From positions 9,615,859 through 9,679,858 of the forward strand of contig CM063287.1 in the NCBI GenBank assembly GCA_032173965.1: a stretch of DNA of 64,000 nucleotides, given 5' to 3'. The stretch is from Sitta carolinensis. Its lineage: Eukaryota; Chordata; Aves; Passeriformes; Sittidae. How positions within the stretch are numbered: position 1 is the first letter of the stretch; every line of letters starts with the position of its first letter. The notes under the pieces were generated by a model. The model was not told the DNA's origin. It worked only from the letters and a program-made list of their open reading frames with translations, and searched no databases. Below, in pieces: positions 1 through 11,662 of this stretch. Both the position numbers and the translations under genes were made by a program.

Positions 1-1575
1 GTAAAAGCAACTGTGGATTCAGTTCTGGATACCAAACTCTGACGAAAAATAAATAAATCAGGAGGTCACGCTAAAAGATTTCTGCAGGAAGAAATGCCAC
101 GTCATTTTGTATTTGGACTTGAAAAGAGAGAGAGTGTAACATTTTCCAGAGGTGATTAAGGGTGTATGGATACAGAAAGATTGCTCATGGTATAGCATAT
201 AGATAGAAAAACATCCAAAATATGAAATATGCAAGATTAACAGGGCATATTTCAAGCGTAATTTCACTGTTTAACAAAATGTCTTACTCTTGCTCCTCAA
301 GCAGACCAGGACATACTGAGGTGATCTACAAGCTCACCTGTCTTTGGGCAATTATTCCTAAGTGTGGTAGTGAGTCTCACCAATGTGCACACTTTGGCTC
401 TGTATATCAGGAGAGACTTAATTGAATATCCACAGCATAGACTGACCTGTTTTATGCCTTGCAGAGAGATTTAGCAGAAGTTAGTTTGTTTTTTTGTTAA
501 ACAGCAAAAAACATAGGTAAGATAGCCAACCAAAACTAATATTTAATTTTGGCACCTTTCATCCACCTTTTAAAGTGTTTATGCTATTAAATATTTGAAT
601 TAGTGCCTTGGCTTTCCTTTTCTTTAGTTTCATAACGAATTCCAAAAGTTCTCATTTAAGACACAAGCTATAGCACACTACAAAAGTGACAACAGTAATT
701 TTATCAAGTAGTTTTCCCCCAACCGAAAAAAAAAGCCAGACACTGTTTCTGGAACTTAAGAAACAATTTTTCTGATATCAATTCAGATTTCATTTGTCTA
801 TAAAGATCCAGACACAGGAAAGTTAGACCACAGTAAAGAGGGAACCCTCATGAGCTTCACCTTTAAAAGCAGCTTTCTCCATTTTTAAATTTTGTTTTTT
901 TAATCTACCTTGCTGCCAACCATCAGATAGCCAAGCACTCTCAGTGCTTCCCTATTCTTCCTGTGTCAGTGGCAAAAATGTTCTATTAATATAAAAATGA
1001 AACTGGGAAGTAGGCTGCCTTTGCCCAGCTCTGTCAGGAGAACAGAGGAGTTGAACAATCTTCTGTGCAGTCACAAACCAGATGAAATAACTAAGAAAAA
1101 CCTCCTCAGAAGAGCTCAAAGGGATTTGCTGAATAAAGACAGCAGCCATGCTGCTTCCCTGACATTTTATGAAAAGATGACCTCTCTGAAGATTTCAGAT
1201 CTTTCCTATGAATAAACACAATTGTTCCAACCAGAATCTGAAAAGTCGTGATTGCAAAAAGGGATAAAGACAAAAGGTTTTAACTAACTGAGTCTCTATT
1301 TAATGCCTTAAATACTTTGAGCAAAAATATCATTCTGGCTTTTTGAGTCCTCACTAGGGAAAAAAAAGCAGCACATTTTACAAAGCACACAGGCTCAATA
1401 CCAAGCTTACTGCAAATGAATACTTTTCTTTAATAAATTTGCTATGTGTGTTCAAAATAATTCCTTAAGTAAATTTTCCAAAATTACAACTGAAATTCTA
1501 CAAAGTTTGCTTATTTTCCCATATGCTGAGTACACTCTCACCTTTCCTGCTGCCTATCTTTTTGGAAACAGCAGT
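1..1575. other. Unique non-coding sequence, no gene seen
   Basis: This stretch is A+T-rich. All open frames are shorter than about 75 codons, overlap each other on both strands, and show no recognisable domain. Short poly-A and poly-T runs are present. I see no exon, RNA gene or repeat family here. It could be intergenic or intronic. Confidence 0.7.
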
Positions 1576-1900
1576 AATCATAGATTTGTGGAATGGTTTG
1601 GGTACAAAGGGACCTTAAAGGCCACCTAGTTATTCTCTGCCCAGCCTGGATTTGTGTTGGGATTCCCCTGGTGCTCATGGAGGACCTTGCCCTTGTTGGA
1701 ATTCCTGAGGTTTGCACAGGCCCACCTCTCTGGCCTGTCCAGGTCCCTGTGGATGGCACTCCTTCCCTCCTGTGCCACGTGCATGAGCACAGATTCCAGG
1801 AGGATCTGCCCTGGGATCCTGCTGGGCACAGAGCTGAGGCTGACTGACCTGAAGTTTCTCAAGTTATCCTTCTTTCCCCTTTTAAAAATGGGGTTAATCA
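1576..1900 (-). mobile_element. CR1 LINE fragment with two internal deletions
   Basis: CR1 is the dominant non-LTR retrotransposon of birds. Copies are usually truncated at their 5' end and finish in short 8-bp repeats related to ATTCTATG. Read on the minus strand, this copy begins near 1900 with reverse-transcriptase coding sequence and ends at about 1576 with the CR1 tail. On the plus strand the tail reads as 'aatcatag' followed closely by 'gaatggtttggg' and 'gggaccttaaagg'. Between these lie two pieces of ORF2, about 1790-1900 and about 1636-1760. In a complete element these pieces are far apart, so two internal segments are missing. One loss joins the early reverse-transcriptase region to the region after the catalytic box. 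The other joins that region directly to the 3' untranslated tail. The family call is firm and the subfamily is not resolved. Exact deletion points need an alignment to a CR1 consensus. Confidence 0.85.
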
Positions 1901-1901
1901 T
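1626..1901 (-). pseudogene. CR1 ORF2 reverse-transcriptase remnant
   Basis: This 91-codon open frame lies inside the CR1 copy. It starts with residues NPIFKRGKKDNLRNF, which match the CR1 reverse-transcriptase signature around 'FKKGKKDNLGNYRPVSLTSV'. It continues as 'SVPSRIPGQILLES' and then jumps to 'AIHRDLDRPERWACANL', which in CR1 lies downstream of the catalytic aspartate box. That box (F/YADD) and everything between are missing, and the C-terminal part after about residue 89 is also lost. The product cannot be an active reverse transcriptase. The initiating Met is simply the first ATG after the truncation and has no significance. There is no sign that the frame is translated. Confidence 0.8.
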
Positions 1902-3172
1902 ATATCATCATCATACAACTGGCTTTCAAAACTTAAGCATTTCAAGAGATCCTTTAAGCCTCGTTTATCTCAAAGCACATTAGCCAAGTCCTATCAAACT
2001 GGGTCAAAGTGTTGGGATTTGGTACTACAGAACATATTGCTACTATCAAGAAAGGTGATTCCATTATTATTACTCACTTACTACCAGAAGCTCAGGTTTC
2101 TGATGTATGGAACATATGTTATTTTAATTTAAACTTATTACTACTGAATATCTGCTGCAATGTTAATATTTTATTGTAATACACAGAGATCTCCAAATAT
2201 CTCAAGTCAGTGTGACTCAGAAGGCTCGAAAGAAAGTGGAAAAAAAAACCCAAACATGCCAAGAATCATAACAAGGGTTTCAGCATCTGTTGTTCTACTT
2301 GGTTTCCCATAGCAATATTTCATTATAAGATTGCAAATTACTCATGCATATTCTTTCTTCCCTATTATGGGCCTCAATTTTATGAAAGCCTCTCTAATTT
2401 TGAATGAACAGGTTACCTTTTATATTCAATGCCAAATGAATGACCCTTAGAGAATTAATCTCCTGTAGCTCAAATCTCTTTTAGCCATAAAATTTGACAG
2501 TAATAGCTTCAGGAATATTTCTGGTTTATACTTGTGAAAGGCAATACCAAGGAAAAATCCAAAAAGACTGACAAGCAGTATGTATAAAGCACAGGCAAAA
2601 TGAATACTGAAGAAACAACAACCCACTAGTAATGAAACACAATGACACATCATCTAGACATAGAATTCAAAAGTAAGGTCATGGACACATCTAGTACGTT
2701 TTGGTGAAAAGCAAAAACTTTGTTGCAATGTCTTTAAGCCAGCCAATAACAAACAGGATGAAAAAAAATATATATTTCAAGAGTAATTTACAATTTAAAG
2801 GAAAGGCTTGACTGCACTTTCTTTTAAAGCATGTGACACATTTCAACATCACAGAAAGACCTTCTCTATCTGACCTCGTACATCAAAATGTTCAAAATTC
2901 TTTAAAAATCTTGCTTCCTTTGATTATCACATTGAAAAGTATAACCAATGGCATGTGCAGAACACCTATGCCACTTATTATCCAATGTGTATTTTTTGCA
3001 TTTTTTTATAAGTTGAGACTGCTGGTTGAGCTTTTTTTAAATGCAAAGGAGAAGGTTAGGCTGTGTGTGTGAAAACGCATCCATCAGGATTATTAGAGTG
3101 TTTCTGGAGCATTAACTTTTTAGTTCCTCCTGAATTTGTACTGTGCTCCTAAAAAATAAGGCTTTGTTCCAA

Positions 3173-3193
3173 GATGGCCTCGCTGAGGCCATC
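3173..3193. repeat. Perfect inverted repeat, 9-bp arms, 3-nt loop
   Basis: The sequence GATGGCCTC, then GCT, then GAGGCCATC forms a perfect hairpin with a GC-rich stem, inside A+T-rich surroundings. The hairpin itself is directly visible. The arms are too short for a microRNA precursor or a transposon end, and no function is assigned. Confidence 0.9.
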
Positions 3194-6100
3194 TCAGTGT
3201 TACATAAGAAATCTGTGTTCACTTTTTTACCACACACTGTACAAAACTGTATGACTGAAACTTAGAGCAATTCTTCCCTGGAGTTTCTGCTTTAGTGTTT
3301 TTCTTCTCTCTCTAGCATGAACATCACTGAATCATTTTGTATTTATTACAAGGCAGTAGATGAGTCAGGCACCTCAGAACAAACAAGAGCTCCAGCTCCA
3401 AGCAGGCATCGAAGTCTGGAGCACCGGGGCACAGCAGGCTCATCCACCTGCAGGACTGAGCCCAGCGAGGGAATACAGAATGCCATTACAGGACAGGGGC
3501 AAGGTTCTTCATAAAGATACTGTCTGAATGCCTGAACCACTTGGTTTCTTCCAAAAATGCAAACGGGCACTTCTCTGCAAAGACTACAGGCTCCACAGCC
3601 TGTGAGTTATCTCTTCGTAAGTTTTCTTCACTGGTAAGGTCTGGGCAACTCTGCTGGCTCAGTTTCCGTGAGGATAAGCACAGCAGAGACTGATGAACAC
3701 CATGGTGAGATTATGGTGACTAGGCAACTAAATTTCTGCTTTTCCTATGGCTAATTCTGCTTTGGACTGCTGCCTAAATTCAGGGAAAACAAGAATATAA
3801 AATATTTGGGGCTTGCATTTTCTTTGTGCCTTTGTTTCCTGAACTTCAAATGGCATAGCTGCTCCTCACACGGTTTTGTGAGGAAGCAGTGAGGAAGCAA
3901 TTCTAGGGCACTAAAAGCATATTCAAGTGCTGACATAAGCTGAGTGTTCCACATCGATATTTAGGGGATTGGAGAGTATCAGGCTAAAGCTCTTGTGTGT
4001 CTGGAGGGACTGATTTCAGCAGCAGGGTTGCACCATGTGTTCACTGCATTAGTCCTAGAGGGATCTTCCGGATGCATTCCTAAAACTGCCAGTGCACTCA
4101 GGAGAGAGGAAGGCTGCTCTGCCAGCACAACTAATGGATAATATATTAATCAATTAGTAGCTTTACAGGATAGGTAATTATCAGAACCTTTAAGAAGAAA
4201 CTACAATATCTAGCATTGCCTTCTGTCATTGCCTTGACATCTGGAGTCACAGACTTAAAAATCCTGATGCAGTTACTACAGGTGAACTGAATTTTAAACA
4301 GTCTTAAAATAGTCTAACTATGAACCACAAATGGGCTAAAAACTACCCAAGAAGGAAGACTTTTGTTTTCCTTTTCATGGAATCACTATACTTCTGTCTA
4401 AAAAGATGATAAATTAATCTAATCAGGACATGAATATAATGGAATTTTAAGTGTTTTTGCAAATAATATTTCTCTAGTAATAAGCAGTAATCATCTGCTA
4501 CAATTATGTATAGCTAGAATTATTAAATATAAATGTGTAATGTCAATGTTTAATTTTGTCTGTTCCTTCTGTAAAACATGCAGAAAGATTAACATTTTAG
4601 AGAACTCATACCATAGATACATGGCAGAAACACTCTTAAACTGTCAGATTAGCACAGAAGAAAATCAGCCTCTCATATTCTGGTCTTTTTTTCTTTCACA
4701 CTCTTTTTATTTGGATTTAAGTAGCAGTGTGATGTTTCTGTTCCACCTACCTGTCATCTTTGAAGCTGATTTTTAAATCCATTAACCTGATTAGTCAAAG
4801 TAAATGGTAGCTTGAACAGTAATTTAAGCCCAGCGTAATATAATTTGGAGAATACAGAGTTTATTTTAAATGTGAGTTCATAGAAATGTCTATGTCTTTT
4901 ATACTTACTGAAACAGGCACAAGCATTTTGAATTCTAAGTCCAGTTCTACATATTAATTTAGTCCTAGTCAAAAATCATTAATGTATGGTCAAAAAACAG
5001 ATTTAAGGTAGTAACATAAAAAATTTATTTATCAACTAAAAATATCCAAACATATCAACTGTATTAAAATTTTAAGATGATTGTGGGCATATAACTGATT
5101 TCGGGGCAGAATTTTCAAGACACAAAACAAATAATGCATAACATGTTTAAGACAGCCTTGACATGATCCTTGGACAGAGACATCACAGGCAACCCTGTGG
5201 CCCCTGGGATCTTTCTGCAAACCTGAAGTGACATGTGGTGGCACCACATCAGTGGCTGCCCGAATCCTTCAGGAAATGCTGGACTGCAGTTTCAAGTTTC
5301 TGGCTGTATGGAAGTCAGGATATAAATAAAATTTGTTAATAACAGTTTCAAGGGAAGAAAAGCTTTGTTTTTCTGTACAAACTCAAGGCAGTGTAAACAA
5401 AACACGTGTCAGGTGTTTAATTTCAGCCACATGGCTTTTGTGGGCCTCCTCTGCCCATTGTTTTAACATCTTCAACTCTGCACAGAGCTTCTCTCCGGCT
5501 CCCTCCACCAGGATGAAGGGTTATTTATAAAGCACTCCTACTAGCCAGGGACATTAGACAGCATCAGAGATGAGATTTTAGGACCATTAGCAAAATCTGC
5601 TTTGGCAGCCTTGTGAATTCTGGAAGCAGAACCAGAGAAAACACAGGACTAAAATTTTCAGCTACTTCTAAGTTCTTCATAAGGTCTCTTTTCAGAGGCC
5701 TTAAATTAAGCTGCAAACTATACTTAAACTGCAACTATTCAGGACATTGGCCTAAATACAAGAGGAAAACCCCCTAAAATTTGTTTTAAAAGCAAACAAA
5801 CACAATCTACTTTTTAGGCTACATGACTGAGACATATCTACACCACTCACAGGAGCAACATTTGCTAACCCCACTCCAAAGAGTACTCTGCCTAGGTTTG
5901 TTTTTTTCCACTTTTGTAATAGTCATTGATTTCTATTAGAAAAAGTTTTATTTTAGTCTTTAAAAATTGTATTGAATCCTCCCAGCAGTAGAGCAGTTGT
6001 CTTCCAAAAGAGAAATAATTATTGTCTTGTGTAATGTCTTATACAACATTAGAAACGTATGATTTTTCAGAAAGATACTTAATCTTGTGTAAAAACTGGT

Positions 6101-8576
6101 AATTTTAGCCATTGGTCTCTGAGGCTCTAATAGAACTATGATACTTTTAACTTTATTTCAGTCAATCATAAAAACTCAGAAATAGATAAAGCAAACAGTG
6201 AAGCGTTTAATAGCCAAGGGAATTATGAAAGATAAAGAATTGCAAGGAACAAAGGATAACACTTGAGCCAAGATGCAATAGGAGACTTCTGACAAAAACA
6301 GAAAAAAAGATTTTGTCTAAATTCTTTTCGAACTATTCTGCAGAGCTGCTCAGGTTTTATAGAGAGGTGCTGCACTAGAGGATTCCGAATCCCTATCATC
6401 ATCTTTACTAGAAGAGGTAAGAATACTCATCGGGATTCTTCTGTCAAATGAGTCCTCAAGTGGTCTATTTCTTCCTAAGATAGCAATTGTAAAGAGAGTG
6501 CTGTTTCTTTCCACAGTAAGATTGTTGGAGTCTCCAATCTGGATATTTTAAGAGCTCTACTGAATAGATTCTGTTTTGAGCTGTAAGTGGATAAGAAAGG
6601 TCAAGTATGTCAGATGCAAGATATTTTAAAATCATAAAATAAGGAATAGCTCAGAAACAGTTTCACTAAAAGAGTGATTAAATTACTACAACAGCTATAT
6701 TCCCAAAGTCCTTAGCAGAATGTTGGAGACAAACATATTTATTTGGCAACATATACTAACATTCATATCCTACTAATTAAAAATATTTCCCATTAAAATC
6801 TTCAAGGGGAGGTATGTAAGGATGTAAACCTGCAATCCTGAGACAATGCTAGTATGGAGGCTGACAAAGAAATAAAAGCTTTATGCTACAGGTTGCTGAG
6901 CTCAGATGGTCACACCTATGACCTGAGCTGTCTCTGAAGGCTTCCCTTTACCCAACAGGGAAAGCTCTCACAAGAAACAAGGCTCCACTGATATAATGCT
7001 ACTGGAAAAGGCACCGAAATCCAGATGATGACACGGCCCACAGGAAACTTGTGAGGAATCAGACACTCTTCTCATTGCAGCAGGCTGCAAGGGGTGTCTT
7101 GCACATCTCTGGCTGGAACCACAAACCAACCAGGGGACTGGAGAGGCTCATGCCACTCTTGCAAAAAATCCCAGAGCACAGTGACTGAAAATGCCATTGA
7201 GCAGAGGTCTGTGCCATAGCCACAGCTGCTCCAGCTTTTTGTGCCACCCGAGAGCCTGAGCCTGCTCCTGAGCACACACTTTCACAGCAGACACAGAACT
7301 GTCATGGCAAATGGGGCCCAGCAGCAAGACTGCTACTTCCTGAAATATGAGGAGTTAATTTAATCTTCCCAAATTACTTTTGAGGTACATCTATCTTCCT
7401 ATTTTAATCTCACCTGGAAGCTAAAGAAGCTCCTGAAAGAAACATGCTCCCAGTGTCTATGACAAAAAAGTACATAAATATCTGTCAGCTTCACCCAAAC
7501 AGTCCTGCCTGGCCTTTTACTTATTGTTTTCTCAACTCAGCAGGACAATTACAGAAGCCACAAAGATAATTTATATTACAGCTTTACAAATTACAGTACC
7601 GTCAAAGCCAGTTTCACTTTATTTATCTGTGTGGAAGGCCACATGTAGGTGCAGGTGATATCCACAGTGAGAGATCCAGCTGATCCATCCTTCAGAGGGA
7701 GGGCTGTGCCTGGTGTTTTAAGAAGGTATCTTGGTGTTTTCAGATGCTGCCACAGAGAGTTCTTCCCATTTTCACGGATCATTAAGAGTGCTCACAGAGC
7801 ACAGCACTGGGACTTTCTGCCTTAGACCTGACATTTGCTACTTAGCTGCTCTTCTCAGATGATTACTATTATTAGCTTTTGCAGGATGTATGATTGTCTA
7901 TTTTATTTGTGACCCATCGTGGATCTAACTCCGTGTCCTGCAATATGATAGCTGTTAAAATGATTCCCTTAAACTGCTCCACTGAATATCACTAACTGAT
8001 TTTAGATGTGATGATCATAAGCTGGCAGACTCTTCCCTCTAGAGGTCTGCCTGATTTAGCAAGAGAATGACCAGGCTACAATATATTCAATTTTTTCATA
8101 AGCTGATTAAGAAAAACTAGATTATACATAAAATAGCATCTTCCACAGCAAGAGTATATATGAAAAATGATAAATAAATGTATCAATTACTTGTTCGCCT
8201 ATTAAAAAATATCACTGCATGAGACCTTAACAAAAATTGAGAAGAAAATCAAAACAAAATCAACTCCCAAAGCATATACCCCTACTTTTGCTTTTCAGGG
8301 AGTTATGGTCTAATATTAGTGCTAACATGAAATAACACCAGAATTGTCTAATGATGACAACCATAACTAATGATTGCTTTGTCACTGAAAAAGAGAAAAT
8401 AGGATCATGAAAGAAATTAAAGGTAAAAAGGGAATCTGTGACTAATCACCAGAAATACCTCCCTTTATAGTACCTTTTAGTACCAGAAAAGGATCATCAT
8501 GAGTGATCGATGGTATGCCTGATACTTGGGTAACTACCTTACTAACTACCAAACATAAGAAAACTTTCTTACTCAC

Positions 8577-8595
8577 TTTTTTTTTTTTTTTTTTT
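8577..8595. repeat. Poly-T run, 19 bases
   Basis: An uninterrupted T homopolymer. It could be a 3' tail on the minus strand or a slipped homopolymer. No retrotransposon body is recognised on either side. Confidence 0.9.
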
Positions 8596-11500
8596 ATGGT
8601 GGATCTTCTCCTAATATCCAAACATCTGAGCTAGTGCAAACAGACAATTTCCTTCCATCCCACACACAGCCTTCTCAGAGAACAATCAATCACTTTTCAA
8701 GACTACTCTGCATTTTTAAAGTTCTGCTCACGTTCTACGAAGTCTTCTTTTACACACAACAAGACAAATGTAATCCATTAAAATTTCCTTGCTTCATTTA
8801 ATTTGACTGTTGGTGTTTCAATGGAATCTATTCAACTTCCAGATTTTTTTTTAAATGTGCTCAAAATCTGGACAAAACCTTCTAGCTAAGAATAAATCAG
8901 ACTTTTGATGATAGGCAATTACTTTAATTTATGACTATCACATTATTAACTTATTTAGGAGAGTCAGACATAAAACATAAAGAACCATTTTGATATTCAG
9001 CACTACTTACACTTTAGAGTTCTTGCCAATTATGCCATTTTGAATTTTCAGGGACTGCCCTTTCAATTTGTCAGAATTACTACCCCATACTCAAAAATGT
9101 TTACAACTCCTTCCATATTGGCATCATTCACAAATGCTAAGCTCCACTGTTGCCATTAAAATAAAAATAAACCACTACAACTAGATCAGGATGCTAATCT
9201 GGGTGCAAAAAAAACCTGCTGACAATTACCCCTTGACATTCATTTCCCAACCAGAGGTTTGTTTCCTTTTCCATATTTCATCTTGAAACATACCCTAATT
9301 TGCTTAAGAAAAGCACACACAGTCTATCAAGACTCAGGTACTGACAAATATGTTCTTCCAAGTTAGTCTTTAAATCATATACTCCAGCATGGAAAAAGAG
9401 TTTGTCAACCTTCCCAGAAGCATAATTATACCAAAGCCTCACCAAAAGAGGTGGTAGCAATGGTGCTGCCATCAGGACTACGATAATCAAATCAGCAAAA
9501 GCAAATATTTTTTTTAATGCTATTAAAGAGATCCACTACAAGCACACTGGTTCCCAGAATTCATTACATCTATATTAGCTACTGTGCTTTTTAGCAGAGA
9601 AGTAAGCACAAATGAGAGAACACTTCTCAAATATTGCTCTTTACCTGTATTTTACAGACATTTTAAGAACAGATAAGTATTATATAGATTTCCAGCTATA
9701 AACTGGGCAGTCTTTTATCAGCTGAAAGTTATACTTCATTAATTTTGGCTAAACGTTACATTTCTGTCAATTAAAAAGACAAAGATGACAATGGACAAGT
9801 TTTCTGGGCTTGCCAGGAATGAATATAGTAGTACATCAATGTAAAAATGGAAATAAACCACATTTGGAATGCTGCATGATCCCATTAAAATACACTTCCC
9901 CCTCCACTAACAGGCACCTCAGATCAAGTTTGTTCTTTTAAAGGAATAATCCCAGCATGTCTTTACAAGCCAAGTTTTCACTTACTGCTTCTAACAAAAT
10001 CCACCACCAAAATAAAACTTATGAGTGTCCTTTTGCCTTCAATTACCTCACATTCCACAGGCAGACAACCGAATCTGACTCCAGATGGCTGCATAGATGT
10101 CACACAGTGTAAGAATAAACACAAAGATGAGCAAAGAAGGATAAAACCTCAGAAACCCTTTTATTGTGACTCCACAGTCTTTTCATCAGACAACACAAAA
10201 GTAAAAAGGAAGATATGCTGAACACCATTTAAAAATGCTGTTGGAACCTTTGGAAAGGTTATTATTCAGTTCTAGATGTGATATAATAGGCTCGAGCTAT
10301 CTTCTGCATTCTCCATGAGAACAGCAGCACAAACTGCAACAGTGATTTGAATCAAGTAAAATGTTTTTTCAGATATATTTTCAGCCTTCGAGGACTAAAT
10401 ATATGTGATGGATAAAGCCCCAGCTAAATGTGTACTCCCACTGCATCAATTTAGGTACAGGGGTTACCTGAGAACTGAAATATTAAATAAAGAATGCAAC
10501 CCTGCTGGACTGAGTTTGTCTGCGTGGGAAGGCAGAAGGTCCACAGTGTTTTATGTTACCATCATTAGTTGCTTGTCTGGCTTATCCTGTGCCTTCTCAA
10601 TGAATTTATTGCTTACTATGGACCTATGCACACAGCCTGGCATTTGAAGAAGAGTACCATTTCACACTGGAAAAGGCAAAGGATTTCAAAGAATACCTGA
10701 ACTCGGTGAAGGACTCTGTGTGGTCATGGACCAAACGAGCACCCAGCCCTCACGGCTGCAGGATCCGTATCCTGCTCCACACAACTGCTTCCAGCCTCCA
10801 CACCATCTCCAGAGTTAACAGTAATAACATGTAATAAAAATCCCCTATGGTTTAGTCAAAGGAAGAAGACATGCCTGAATTTCAAGTAAAAATTGTTCCT
10901 AACTCGCCCAGATCCAGGCCTTTACAGGCTGTAAGCTCAGCGATCCAGCTTCTTCCTCTGATGTCTGTGGAAGAACTCCTCCAGCTAACAGATCAAACCT
11001 GTCCTTAATTTTTGGGTAAGAAGAACTTGTAACTTCTGGTGAAAAAAATAAATCAGAATTTCAGTAATGATCAAGTATGATGCATTTCACAATAAAATTT
11101 GCTAGAATACATTTATACAAAATTTCATAAGCCACTCTGATGCTACTCTTCTATTCAATTTTCTCCACCAAGCCGTATTTACTCTCACCAAGAGTGTTTG
11201 TTCCAAAGTAAAGCACTTGATATCCTGATCTCCTAAGCATATGCTAGGTGGATGAAAAGTACCATGTGGCTAAAAAAAGCCTGCATGCAACACTTCTTCC
11301 ACTTCAATGAGAGACGGGCAGCCTACCAAAAATTCTGAAAATCTTTCACAAAGAAGGATAATTTTCGTACAGAATTCTAAAGACAAAAATAGCAGATTAG
11401 GAGTATGTTTATACAGCAAGCCACTCTGCTTTAGGATCCCTGTAGCAGATCAGGTCCACAGCACAGCACAGGGGATATGCAGTATGAAATGGCTCTCCTG

Positions 11501-11644
11501 GTAATGTCCAGGAACACGAAAGGCACAGGCATTTCCAAAATGGGTCACACAGGCACTGACATGAAGAGTTCAAAGAGTCTCTACAAAATTATGTGTGAAG
11601 AAAGCTGAGATGTCTCCCTAATTCTGTGAAATCAAATCCATGTC

Positions 11645-11662
11645 TTGGACCTGCAGGTCCAA
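11645..11662. repeat. Perfect 18-bp palindrome
   Basis: TTGGACCTGCAGGTCCAA equals its own reverse complement with no spacer. Perfect palindromes of this length are rare by chance in a 64-kb window. Each half carries GGTCCA-like sequence. A dimeric transcription-factor site is possible, but the sequence alone does not show it. Confidence 0.9.

Noticed and set aside
7059..7277. Two overlapping minus-strand frames in a GC-richer patch
   Set aside because: Two different frames are open over the same bases and neither resembles a known protein.
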